NCBI GenBank assembly: GCA_021648225.1
Contig: JAKITE010000076.1
Location: 1-13,660, forward strand
Reading direction: 5' to 3'
Origin: Paracoccaceae bacterium
Lineage (GTDB): Bacteria; Pseudomonadota; Alphaproteobacteria; Rhodobacterales; Rhodobacteraceae
DNA length: 13,660 bases
In this document: piece after piece, positions 1 to 6,475 of the stretch
How positions within the stretch are numbered: the first letter of the stretch is position 1
How the letters are laid out: every line of letters begins with the position of its first letter
Notes under the pieces: generated by a model
What the model saw: the letters and a program-made list of their open reading frames with translations, nothing else
Database searches by the model: none
What the model was told of the DNA's origin: nothing
Position numbers and translations under genes: made by a program

Positions 1-378
1 ACTGACGGGCCGGATTGGCGGCTGCGGGTGGAGGGCAAGGTGCAATCGGCGCTGGTTTGGCGCTCAAACAGCATGGCATTTGCGCGGCTTGGGTTGATCA
101 ATGTGGAATTTGGCATTCATGACCCGATGCAAGAAGCCGGGGGCGCGCAAGCGGGCGGTGATGTGGTTTTGGCCCCGATGCCGGGGTTGGTGCAAACGGT
201 TTCGGTTTCGGTGGGGGATGTTGTAAAGCAAGGCGATCCGTTGATGGTATTGGAAGCCATGAAAATGGAACATGCGCTGGTTGCGCCGCGCGACGGGATG
301 GTCGAGGCGGTTTTGGCGGTGCAAGGCGCGCAGGTGGATGCGGGCGCGTTGTTGGTCCGGCTGGAGGAGGTCGTGTGA
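1..378 (+). CDS. Methylcrotonyl-CoA carboxylase alpha (biotin-carrying) subunit, C-terminal part
   Basis: Only the last 125 codons are present; the frame is open from base 1, so the gene begins outside the window. The visible part ends in a biotinyl (biotin carboxyl carrier) domain with the motif EAMKMEH. The lysine at codon 262-264 is the predicted biotinylation site and lies 37 residues from the C-terminus, the usual distance in this family. The protein would carry carboxybiotin between the biotin carboxylase and carboxyltransferase sites, in the cytoplasm. The domain alone does not separate methylcrotonyl-CoA from propionyl-CoA or acetyl-CoA carboxylases. The choice of methylcrotonyl-CoA carboxylase (leucine degradation, LiuD/MccA) is inferred from the downstream hydroxymethylglutaryl-CoA lyase and methylglutaconyl-CoA hydratase-like genes. 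The stop codon shares bases with the GTG start of the next gene (GTGA), which suggests translational coupling. Confidence 0.88.
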   Translation, partial: TDGPDWRLRVEGKVQSALVWRSNSMAFARLGLINVEFGIHDPMQEAGGAQAGGDVVLAPMPGLVQTVSVSVGDVVKQGDPLMVLEAMKMEHALVAPRDGMVEAVLAVQGAQVDAGALLVRLEEVV

Positions 379-1007
379 GCCTGCGGTTGCTTGGATATCG
401 TTATAGTGTTTACACATGGGCAGTGCGTATGGCCTTGGCCCAAACAGGGCGTAAGGTGGATTTCCAAGAGATCAATCCGTTTGATGCAAGGATGCAGGAT
501 GGGCTGAATATGCAGCACCCGTTTGGGCGGGTGCCGGTGTTTTGGGACGGGGATTTCCGTATTTTTGAAACCGGCGCAATTCTGTCTTATTTGTTGCCAG
601 CGGAACCCGATGCAAAACGGGCAGCGCGGGCGCGGCAGGTAGGCGGGATTGCCGATAGCTATGGTTATTTGCCACTGGTTCGGCAGGTATTTTCGCACGG
701 AGTTTTTCGGCCTGCTTGCCATGAGGCGGTGGATAACAGGGAGCTGGCGGCGGGCATGGCGGCGGCACCTGCGGTGCTGGATACATTGGAAGATATTGCA
801 TCGGAAGGGCTTGCGTTATCTGGCGAAAGCATCGGGCCGGCGGATTGCCATCTGGCCCCGATGATTGGATATTTTGCTCAATTTGCATCGGGTCGTGCTT
901 TGCTTAAAGGCAGACCGGCGCTGTCGCGATGGTTTGACACTGTCTCGCGCACGGACAGTTTTATGGACACACGGCCCGACCTGTCGGAATTGCGAGGTGG
1001 GTCATGA
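375..1007 (+). CDS. Glutathione S-transferase family protein (first of two)
   Basis: A 210-residue cytoplasmic protein with the layout of a canonical two-domain glutathione S-transferase. The N-terminal thioredoxin-like domain spans about residues 1-75. It has the cis-proline segment RVP (P54) and the glutathione-contacting acidic/hydroxyl pair E65-T66 in FETGAI. An all-helical C-terminal domain follows. Candidate catalytic hydroxyls near the N-terminus are Y8, Y10, S11 and Y13; the sequence alone does not say which acts. The GTG start overlaps the previous stop (GTGA), and AGGAGG at 365-370 is a good ribosome binding site. It also overlaps the next gene by ATGA. Its place inside a leucine-catabolic operon suggests conjugation or detoxification of a reactive enoyl-CoA or aldehyde, but that is inference; the substrate is unknown. 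Confidence 0.85.
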   Translation: MSLRLLGYRYSVYTWAVRMALAQTGRKVDFQEINPFDARMQDGLNMQHPFGRVPVFWDGDFRIFETGAILSYLLPAEPDAKRAARARQVGGIADSYGYLPLVRQVFSHGVFRPACHEAVDNRELAAGMAAAPAVLDTLEDIASEGLALSGESIGPADCHLAPMIGYFAQFASGRALLKGRPALSRWFDTVSRTDSFMDTRPDLSELRGGS

Positions 1008-1651
1008 TCCGGCTGCATCATGTGCCTGAAAGCAGGTCGATGCGGGTGTTGTGGATGCTGCATGAAACGGGGCTGGAATTCGAGGTAAAGACCTATCCGT
1101 TTGATAAATCCTTGCGCGACCCTGCCTATCTGGCTGTGCATCCGGCGGGGCGGGTTCCGGCCTTGGAAATTGACGGAATTGTGCTGTTTGAAAGCGGTGC
1201 GGCGCTGGAATATCTGGCGGCGCGCGCAGGGCGTTTGGGTCGTGTGCAAGGCGATGCGGATTTTGCTGAATGGCTGAACTGGTTGCATTTCGCTGAGACC
1301 ATTAGCCAACATGCTGCGGCGCTTACCCAGCAACATGTGGTGATTTATCCAGCCGAAAAGCGATCGGCGCTGATCACAAAACTGGAACCGATGCGGCTGG
1401 CGAAAACCTATCAGGCGTTGGAGCAACGCTTGAAGGGGCGGGAGTATTTACTGGGGGATTTTAGCGCCGCGGATATTGGCGTTGGGCAGGCTTTGTATAT
1501 GGCTAAACATTTTGCACGGCTGGAACCTTTTGCGCGGTTGAGCGGGTATTTTTTGCGGCTGAGCGACCGGGGGGCATTTCGGAAATCTTTGCCTCATGAC
1601 GGGCAAAGCCGGTTGTATGATGCGGAATTTTACGAGGCTCTGGATGGCTGA
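1004..1651 (+). CDS. Glutathione S-transferase family protein (second of two)
   Basis: A 215-residue protein, again with an N-terminal thioredoxin-like domain (residues 1-78) and a helical C-terminal domain. Conserved points are the cis-proline segment RVP (P52) and the glutathione-binding pair E63-S64 in FESGAA. The first strand and helix read HVPESRSMRVLW, where S10 or S12 is the likely thiol-activating position. It is only distantly similar to the gene before it, so the pair is not a recent tandem duplication. The ATG at 1004 overlaps the previous stop, with GAGG at 994-997 six bases upstream. The 3' end overlaps the lyase gene by eight bases. Function beyond the family is not shown; the genes around it tie it to branched-chain acyl-CoA catabolism. 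Confidence 0.86.
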   Translation: MIRLHHVPESRSMRVLWMLHETGLEFEVKTYPFDKSLRDPAYLAVHPAGRVPALEIDGIVLFESGAALEYLAARAGRLGRVQGDADFAEWLNWLHFAETISQHAAALTQQHVVIYPAEKRSALITKLEPMRLAKTYQALEQRLKGREYLLGDFSAADIGVGQALYMAKHFARLEPFARLSGYFLRLSDRGAFRKSLPHDGQSRLYDAEFYEALDG

Positions 1652-2495
1652 GCATATCCAGATATTTGAAATGGGTCCGCGCGATGGTTTGCAAAACCAG
1701 AAGCGGATAATTTCCTTGGCGGATAAAATCAGGCTGGTGGATATGCTGTCGGATTGCGGGTTTGAAAAAATCGAGGTGGCCAGTTTTGTTAGCCCTAAAT
1801 GGGTGCCGCAAATGGCGGATTCCGATCAGGTGTTGGCGGGGATTACGCGGCGTGAGGGGGTGGTTTATTCGGCGTTAGCCCCCAATATGCGGGGCTACGA
1901 GGCGGCGGTTTTGGCGGGGGCGGATGAGGTGGCGATTTTTGCTTCGGCCTCGGAAGGGTTTTCACAGGCGAATATCAATTGTTCGATCAAAGAAAGCATC
2001 GTGCGGTTTAGGCCTATTCTGGCGGCAGCCAAGGCTGACAATATCCCGGTCCGGGGGTATATTTCCTGTGTGATTGAATGCCCCTATGACGGGGTGACGG
2101 AACCGCAAAAGGTTGCTGAGCTTGCGGCGCTATTGATGGAGGCCGGTTGTTATGCTGTATCGCTGGGGGACACAATCGGGGCCGGAGCGCCCGACACAGT
2201 AAAGCAAATGCTGGCTGCGGTTTTGGCGATGGTTCCGGCGTCTGATCTGGCGGGGCATTTCCATGATACCCATGGGCGCGCTTTGGACAATATCGGGACC
2301 AGTCTGGATATGGGATTACGGGTTTTCGATGCAGCGGTCGGGGGGTTAGGGGGCTGCCCTTTTGCGCCCGGTGCTGCGGGGAATGTAGATACGGTTAGTG
2401 TGGTTGATATGCTGCATCAACGCGGGTTTGAGACTGGGCTGGATGTTGATAAACTGGTTCGGTCGGCGGCGTTTGCTGTGGAGTTAAAGGGCTAG
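1644..2495 (+). CDS. Hydroxymethylglutaryl-CoA lyase
   Basis: Cleaves 3-hydroxy-3-methylglutaryl-CoA into acetyl-CoA and acetoacetate, the last step of leucine degradation, in a metal-dependent TIM barrel. The 283-residue protein shows GPRDGLQNQ (residues 11-19; R13 and D14 in the active site), E44 in IEVASFVSPKW, the metal-binding HFHDTHG (H205 and H207), and the catalytic-cysteine loop GGCPFAPGAAGN (C238, N247). The ATG at 1644 is preferred over the upstream ATG at 1596. It puts the conserved barrel strand at the N-terminus, has GAGG at 1634-1637, and gives only an 8-base overlap with the preceding gene. One oddity is that the Glu that usually follows the cysteine loop in the human and many bacterial enzymes (GNxATE) is replaced here, the sequence reading GNVDTVSV. 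Otherwise the family match is strong. Known bacterial names are mvaB or liuE. Confidence 0.93.
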   Translation: MAEHIQIFEMGPRDGLQNQKRIISLADKIRLVDMLSDCGFEKIEVASFVSPKWVPQMADSDQVLAGITRREGVVYSALAPNMRGYEAAVLAGADEVAIFASASEGFSQANINCSIKESIVRFRPILAAAKADNIPVRGYISCVIECPYDGVTEPQKVAELAALLMEAGCYAVSLGDTIGAGAPDTVKQMLAAVLAMVPASDLAGHFHDTHGRALDNIGTSLDMGLRVFDAAVGGLGGCPFAPGAAGNVDTVSVVDMLHQRGFETGLDVDKLVRSAAFAVELKG

Positions 2496-2527
2496 GGGCT
2501 GCTGCCCCTCTTTGGCTTGCAGCCAAA
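2494..2527 (+). repeat. Tandem hairpins between lyase and hydratase genes
   Basis: Two adjacent inverted repeats start at the lyase stop codon. The first is AGGGGC / GCCCCT (2494-2499 and 2504-2509, loop of 4). The second is TTTGGCT / AGCCAAA (2511-2517 and 2521-2527, loop of 3). Neither is followed directly by a T-run, but ATATTTTTA occurs at 2540-2548. From memory, Rhodobacteraceae genomes carry many intergenic copies of a similar hairpin plus GGATATTT block, so this may be a dispersed element that also tunes expression between genes. The family assignment is recollection, not a search. Confidence 0.5.
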
Positions 2528-2561
2528 TTCACCCTGCGGATATTTTTACGAAGTGGAAAAT

Positions 2562-3338
2562 ATGATGGAAACGATTGCGATTAAAATTGATGGGCGGGGC
2601 GTGGCGACATTGCTGCTTAACAGGCCCGAAAAGCATAATGTTTTGTCGGCTGTGATGATTGCTGAACTGACGCAGGCGGCGGCTGATCTTGGTGCAGATA
2701 GCGCGGTGCGGGTGGTTGTGTTAACCGGCGCGGGCAAAAGTTTTTGTGCGGGCGGGGATTTGGAATGGATGCGCGCGCAAATGCTGGCTGATCGGGCGCA
2801 ACGCATGCGCGAGGCGCGAAAACTGGCGGAAATGTTGCAGGCGTTGAACACCATGCCAAAGCCGCTTATTGGCAAGATCAACGGGCAGGCATATGGCGGC
2901 GGGGTTGGCTTGATGTCGGTTTGTGATGTCGCCATATCGGATGAAAATGCGCGTTTCGGGCTGACGGAAACCATGTTGGGGCTGATACCGGCGACGATCT
3001 CGCCTTATGTTGTGGCGCGTATGGGAGAGCGGTTTGCGCGGCGTGTGATGATGTCTGGGCGGCGGTTTGGCGCGGCGGAAGCCAAGGAAATGGGGCTGAT
3101 CTCGCGCTTTGTCATGGCTGAATATCTGGATAAAGCTGTGGAGGTGGAAGTCGCGCCATATCTGAAGGCCGCGCCGCAAGCGGTGGCGGCAACCAAAGCG
3201 TTGATCCGGCGTTTGGGGGTGGTGATTGACGATGCGGTGATTGATATGACCATTGAGGCACTTGCCGATACATGGGAGGGCGCGGAGGCGGCAGAGGGTG
3301 TCGCGGCGTTTTTCGAGAAGCGTAAGGCGGTTTGGTAA
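2562..3338 (+). CDS. Enoyl-CoA hydratase, methylglutaconyl-CoA hydratase type
   Basis: A 258-residue crotonase-fold enzyme that probably hydrates 3-methylglutaconyl-CoA to HMG-CoA, the step just before the lyase encoded upstream. Crotonase landmarks are NRPEKHN (residues 20-26), the oxyanion-hole segment CAGGD (62-66), YGGGVGL (111-117) and the catalytic Glu E136 in FGLTE, followed by LGLIPATISPYV. The position matching rat crotonase Glu144 is Gly116, so only one of the two classical glutamates is present. I recall this as usual for the LiuC subgroup, together with the PAxISPxV stretch, and it supports the assignment. The start is ATG 2562 (or the next ATG at 2565). An upstream TTG at 2517 in the same frame lies inside a hairpin and adds non-conserved residues. 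The ribosome binding site (GAAGTGG) is weak. Other crotonase substrates cannot be excluded. Confidence 0.85.
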   Translation: MMETIAIKIDGRGVATLLLNRPEKHNVLSAVMIAELTQAAADLGADSAVRVVVLTGAGKSFCAGGDLEWMRAQMLADRAQRMREARKLAEMLQALNTMPKPLIGKINGQAYGGGVGLMSVCDVAISDENARFGLTETMLGLIPATISPYVVARMGERFARRVMMSGRRFGAAEAKEMGLISRFVMAEYLDKAVEVEVAPYLKAAPQAVAATKALIRRLGVVIDDAVIDMTIEALADTWEGAEAAEGVAAFFEKRKAVW

Positions 3339-3345
3339 GGGCAGC

Positions 3346-3366
3346 GGTGCGTGGGGACCACGCACC
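3346..3366. terminator. Bidirectional hairpin between convergent operons
   Basis: A perfect 9-bp inverted repeat, GGTGCGTGG (3346-3354) and CCACGCACC (3358-3366), with a 3-base loop fills most of the 28-base gap between two convergent stop codons. It lies 8 bases after the hydratase stop and ends next to the SulP stop at 3367-3369. The position suits a shared terminator, but there is no T-run directly after it on either strand; the nearest on the plus strand is TTCATTTTT at 3379-3387. The GTGCGTGG core flanked by CCTAC resembles a common intergenic repeat in this group, from memory. Confidence 0.55.
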
Positions 3367-5106
3367 CTACGGGCGGGCTTCATTTTTGGCTTGATTGGCG
3401 CAATCCGGGTCAATTGAACATACCGCGTCGAATTGGGTCAGGTGGATTTTTCCGGTCAAGTCTTGCAGGAAATGCGAGCGTTTCAGGCGGTCCAGAACCG
3501 GACCCTTGACCTCGGACATATGCAGGCAGACGCCGGCGTCTTTCAGGCGGAGGTTCACGGCCTCCAGACTTTCCAGTGCCGAAGCATCGATGAAATTGAC
3601 CGCTGGGCAAACAAGGATGACATGTTTGATTTCTTTGTTATTTGCCACCGCGTTGTTGATGGTGTCTTCCAGAAATTTGGCATTGGGGAAATACAGGCTT
3701 TCGTCAATGCGGATTGAGTGGATAGTCGGGCTGACAATAACTTTGTGACGGTTTATATTGCGGAAATGCTCGGTTCCTGGCACTTGGCCAACTACGGCGA
3801 AATGCGGCCGCGAGGTGCGGTAAAGATGCAGGAAAATCGACAGGCTGACGCCGGTTAGAATGCCGATTTCAACGCCAAAACCAAGGGTTACAAGAATGGT
3901 GGCCAACATGGCGGTAAAATCGGTTTTGGAATAGACCCATGTGCGTTTTATCGCGCCAATATCGACAAGGCTTAGCACCGCAACAATGATGGTGGCAGCC
4001 AGCGTGGCTTTGGGCAAAAAATGCAATAGAGGCGTCAGAAACAGGGTCGCCATGGCAATGCCGATGGCGGTATAGGCCCCTGCCGCAGGGGTTTGTGCGC
4101 CCGCATCATAATTCACAACCGAGCGCGAAAACCCGCCGGTTACCGGAAAACCACCCGACATGGCAGAACCGACATTGGCCGCACCAAGCGCGATTAATTC
4201 CTGATCGGGGTCAATGCGCTGGCGGCGTTTGGCGGCCAAAGTGGAGGCAACAGAGATGGTTTCGACATAGCCAACGATGGAAATCAGCAAGGCTGGCGTG
4301 GCGATCTGCATCCACAGGTCAAGGTCAATCGGTGGCACGCTGGGGGTTGGCAACCCGCGCGGGATTTCCCCGACAATGCGCACGCCCTCGACATCCAGCG
4401 CAAACATCCAGACCGCAAGGGTGGTGACCATTACCGCGACCACGGGGCCGGTTTTGGCCAGAATATCGGTTAGCTTCGGGTTGTTGACGAATTTGGCCAA
4501 GGTCGGCTTAAGGTATTTGCGGCTCCAGAATAAAAACGCAGTGGCAAAAACGCCGATAATCAGGGTCGTGGTATTGGTTTCACCGATATTTTCCGCCATT
4601 GAAATCGAGAGTTCATACAGATTATGGCCTTTGGCATCGATGCCGAAAATATGTTTCAGCTGGCTGGCGGCGATAATAATGCCCGAGGCAGTGATAAAAC
4701 CGGAAATCACCGGATGCGACAGGAAATTGGCCAGAAACCCCAGCCGCAAAAACCCCATAACCAACAGCATCAACCCTGAAATCAGCGCCAGCGCAATGGC
4801 GGCAGCATAATATTCAGGCGTGCCTTGGCTGGCCAGTTCACCCACAGCGGCAGCAGTCATAAGCGATGCTACGGCCACAGGGCCAACCGCCAGCGCGCGG
4901 CTGGTGCCAAAAACCGTATAAATCAGCAATGGCGCGATCGAGGCATATAACCCGACCTCGGCCGGTAATCCCGCCAGCAACGCATAGGCCAGCGATTGCG
5001 GAATCAGCATGATGGTCACAATTACCGCTGCCATCATATCCTGGGACAATGTATCGCGGGAATAGGTTTTGGACCATTCAAGAATGGGGAAATAACGTTT
5101 GAGCAT
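3367..5106 (-). CDS. SulP family anion transporter with C-terminal STAS domain
   Basis: An integral membrane anion transporter of the SLC26/SulP family, about 579 residues from the chosen start and within the usual family length. The N-terminal half holds the SulP signature region (LIPQSLAYALLAGLPAEVGLY) and about ten to twelve hydrophobic helices, up to roughly residue 430. A STAS domain follows, with the strand-helix segment VNFIDASALESLE typical of anti-sigma-antagonist folds. Substrates in the family include sulfate, bicarbonate and other anions. The neighbours here (persulfide dioxygenase and sulfurtransferase) suggest sulfate or sulfite, possibly as export of oxidation product. The start is placed at ATG 5106 (MLKRYFPILEW). 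An upstream GTG at 5142 lies inside a hairpin and would add 12 non-conserved residues. The ribosome binding site is weak, and no separate promoter is evident, so expression probably depends on read-through from upstream. Confidence 0.9.
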   Translation of the reverse strand: MLKRYFPILEWSKTYSRDTLSQDMMAAVIVTIMLIPQSLAYALLAGLPAEVGLYASIAPLLIYTVFGTSRALAVGPVAVASLMTAAAVGELASQGTPEYYAAAIALALISGLMLLVMGFLRLGFLANFLSHPVISGFITASGIIIAASQLKHIFGIDAKGHNLYELSISMAENIGETNTTTLIIGVFATAFLFWSRKYLKPTLAKFVNNPKLTDILAKTGPVVAVMVTTLAVWMFALDVEGVRIVGEIPRGLPTPSVPPIDLDLWMQIATPALLISIVGYVETISVASTLAAKRRQRIDPDQELIALGAANVGSAMSGGFPVTGGFSRSVVNYDAGAQTPAAGAYTAIGIAMATLFLTPLLHFLPKATLAATIIVAVLSLVDIGAIKRTWVYSKTDFTAMLATILVTLGFGVEIGILTGVSLSIFLHLYRTSRPHFAVVGQVPGTEHFRNINRHKVIVSPTIHSIRIDESLYFPNAKFLEDTINNAVANNKEIKHVILVCPAVNFIDASALESLEAVNLRLKDAGVCLHMSEVKGPVLDRLKRSHFLQDLTGKIHLTQFDAVCSIDPDCANQAKNEARP

Positions 5107-5124
5107 TTTACTGTTTTTCAAAAG

Positions 5125-5151
5125 GTCAAAGAGGCATAACACCTCTTTGAC
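5125..5151 (-). terminator. Hairpin with short T-run between sulfurtransferase and SulP genes
   Basis: A perfect 10-bp inverted repeat, read on the minus strand as GTCAAAGAGG, loop TGTTATG, CCTCTTTGAC, followed by CTTTTG. It begins 15 bases after the sulfurtransferase stop and ends 18 bases before the SulP ATG. Stem plus T-run suggests an intrinsic terminator, but the run has only four T and the stem is half AT, so it is more likely a leaky terminator or an RNA-stability element that lowers SulP expression relative to the upstream genes. Confidence 0.5.
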
Positions 5152-5166
5152 AGGATTGGCGGCGTG

Positions 5167-5544
5167 TTATTTTTGCACCATTTTCCAAAGCATCGAGCAA
5201 CGGTTGCCGGATCGGCAATAGGCCAGTACTTTGCCGTTTTCAGCCGCCACCGCTACGCGGAAATTATCCAGCGTGTCGGGGGCCATAGCACTATGGGACA
5301 TAGGCACATAAAAGAATTTCAGACCTGCTTTTTTGGCGGCGCGTTCTATTTGCGCGGCGCTTGGCTGGCCGGATTCCTCGTTATCGGGGCGGTTACACAG
5401 GATGGTGTCAAAGCCAAAAGCCTTGGCATCGGCCACGTCAGCCACCGTAATCTGGGCGCAAACCATATAGTTTTCGCTGATTTGACTGACGCGCATATTG
5501 CCGACCTCGGTTTTTTTGTTTCGTTTGAACCAGTTAAAGAACAT
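5167..5544 (-). CDS. Rhodanese-like sulfurtransferase / phosphatase-fold protein (TIGR01244 type)
   Basis: A small cytoplasmic protein of 125 residues with the DSP/rhodanese-like fold found as a domain or partner of Blh-type persulfide dioxygenases. The active loop is YCRSGNRC, with C110 as the predicted persulfide-carrying cysteine. Earlier landmarks are ILCNRPD (48-54) and YVPMSH (79-84). It would move sulfane sulfur to or from glutathione persulfide or thiosulfate next to the dioxygenase. The start at 5544 overlaps the dioxygenase gene by 11 bases with AAGG upstream. An internal ATG at 5496 has a better spaced GAGG (5505-5508), begins exactly at the conserved domain, and would give 109 residues without the basic leader containing FKRNKK. 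The protein ends soon after the active loop. Assignment to the family is firm; the exact reaction is inferred. Confidence 0.85.
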   Translation of the reverse strand: MFFNWFKRNKKTEVGNMRVSQISENYMVCAQITVADVADAKAFGFDTILCNRPDNEESGQPSAAQIERAAKKAGLKFFYVPMSHSAMAPDTLDNFRVAVAAENGKVLAYCRSGNRCSMLWKMVQK

Positions 5545-6397
5545 TGACCGGCACCTTTAGGTAAACTTGGCCGTTTTCTTCGGGTTCGGGCATGTTGCCA
5601 GCCCGCATATTGACCTGAATCGATGGCACAATCAGTTTTGGCAAGGCCAGCTGTGCATCCCGCTCGGTCCGCATTTTGATGAACTCGACCGCGTCTTTGC
5701 CGGTGCCGACATGCACGTTAAAGGCTTTTTGTTTGGCAACGCTGGTTTCCCATGCGTAATCCTCACGTCCCGGTGCTTTGTAATCATGGCCAACAAAAAT
5801 GCGGGTTTCATCAGGCAGCGCCAGGATTTTCTGGATGGAGCCATACAATGTTTCCGCAGAACCGCCGGGGAAATCACAGCGCGCTGTGCCAAAATCCGGC
5901 ATAAACATTGTATCGCCGACAAATGCACAATTTCCGGCAACGTAAGTCATGCAGGCAGGGGTGTGGCCCGGCGTGTGCATGACATTGATTTCCAGATTGC
6001 CAACTGTAAATGTATCGCCCTCAACAAAAAGCTGATCGAATTGCGAACCGTCGCGTTGAAATTCGGTGCCCTCGTTGAATACTTTGCCAAAGGTATCCTG
6101 CACGGTTGAAATTTCGGCACCAATGCCGATTTTTCCGCCGGTTTTTTCCTGAATATAGGGCGCGGCAGACAGGTGGTCCGCATGGACATGGGTTTCCAGC
6201 AGCCAGAGCGGCTCAAGATTGTTTTCTTTTACAAAATCAATGATCTTATCGGCGGATTTTGTATCGGTTCTGCCAGAGGCATAGTCAAAATCCAGCACGG
6301 AATCAATGATGGCGCATTTTTTGGTGGCAGGGTCGGTGAAAACGTAAGAAACCGTGTTGGTTGCTTCGTCAAAAAACGGGGTTACTTCGGGGTTCAT
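5534..6397 (-). CDS. Blh/ETHE1-like persulfide dioxygenase (metallo-beta-lactamase fold)
   Basis: A 287-residue metallo-beta-lactamase-fold protein of the kind that oxidises glutathione persulfide to sulfite with O2 during sulfide detoxification. Motifs in order are THVHADHL (H70, H72, D74, H75), HTPGHT (H145), GDTMFMPDFGTARCDF (D162) and FVGHDY (H204). In ETHE1 enzymes the first His of HxHxDH, the His of PGHT and the Asp of GD hold a single iron; here those are H70, H145 and D162. The ARCDFPGG sequence, rather than GRTDF, points to the Blh subgroup known from bigR operons of Agrobacterium and Xylella. In those the sulfurtransferase domain is often fused, whereas here it is the next gene. The start ATG 6397 has AGGAG at 6405-6409, seven bases away. 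A clear promoter lies just upstream. Confidence in the subfamily is good; activity is not shown by sequence alone. Confidence 0.9.
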   Translation of the reverse strand: MNPEVTPFFDEATNTVSYVFTDPATKKCAIIDSVLDFDYASGRTDTKSADKIIDFVKENNLEPLWLLETHVHADHLSAAPYIQEKTGGKIGIGAEISTVQDTFGKVFNEGTEFQRDGSQFDQLFVEGDTFTVGNLEINVMHTPGHTPACMTYVAGNCAFVGDTMFMPDFGTARCDFPGGSAETLYGSIQKILALPDETRIFVGHDYKAPGREDYAWETSVAKQKAFNVHVGTGKDAVEFIKMRTERDAQLALPKLIVPSIQVNMRAGNMPEPEENGQVYLKVPVNVL

Positions 6398-6427
6398 TTT
6401 AGATCTCCTGTGAGCTTTGTTAGGGGG

Positions 6428-6455
6428 TATATAGGGTGATCAAAACATATTGCAA
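6428..6455 (-). promoter_or_regulatory. Sigma70-like promoter of the sulfide-oxidation operon
   Basis: On the minus strand, TTGCAA (6450-6455) and TATATA (6428-6433) are separated by 16 bases. These are close to the -35 and -10 consensus and lie 31 bases upstream of the persulfide dioxygenase ATG. The predicted transcript start is near 6421, which leaves a short leader with AGGAG. This is the best promoter match I found in the window. Confidence 0.65.
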
Positions 6456-6466
6456 GATTTGAATGT
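6445..6466. promoter_or_regulatory. Imperfect AT-rich inverted repeat over the -35 box, possible operator
   Basis: The 22 bases run from ACATATTG to TTTGAATGT. The ends pair (ACAT with ATGT) and the interior is an imperfect match (ATTGCAA against TTTGAAT). The -35 hexamer sits inside. ArsR-type persulfide sensors such as BigR repress blh operons by binding AT-rich palindromes over the promoter, so this is a plausible site. No regulator gene is in the window, so the binding protein is unknown. Confidence 0.4.
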
Positions 6467-6475
6467 GAAAAAAGC

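Noticed and set aside
1596..1643. Upstream ATG start for the HMG-CoA lyase
   Set aside because: It would overlap the GST gene by 56 bases and add residues not expected in the family; the ATG at 1644 has a good Shine-Dalgarno sequence.
2517..2561. Upstream TTG start for the enoyl-CoA hydratase
   Set aside because: The TTG lies inside the second hairpin, has no ribosome binding site, and the added residues precede the normal N-terminus of the family.
5107..5142. GTG start at 5142 for SulP
   Set aside because: The codon is part of the hairpin stem, the only purine-rich stretch is one base away, and the added residues are not family-like.
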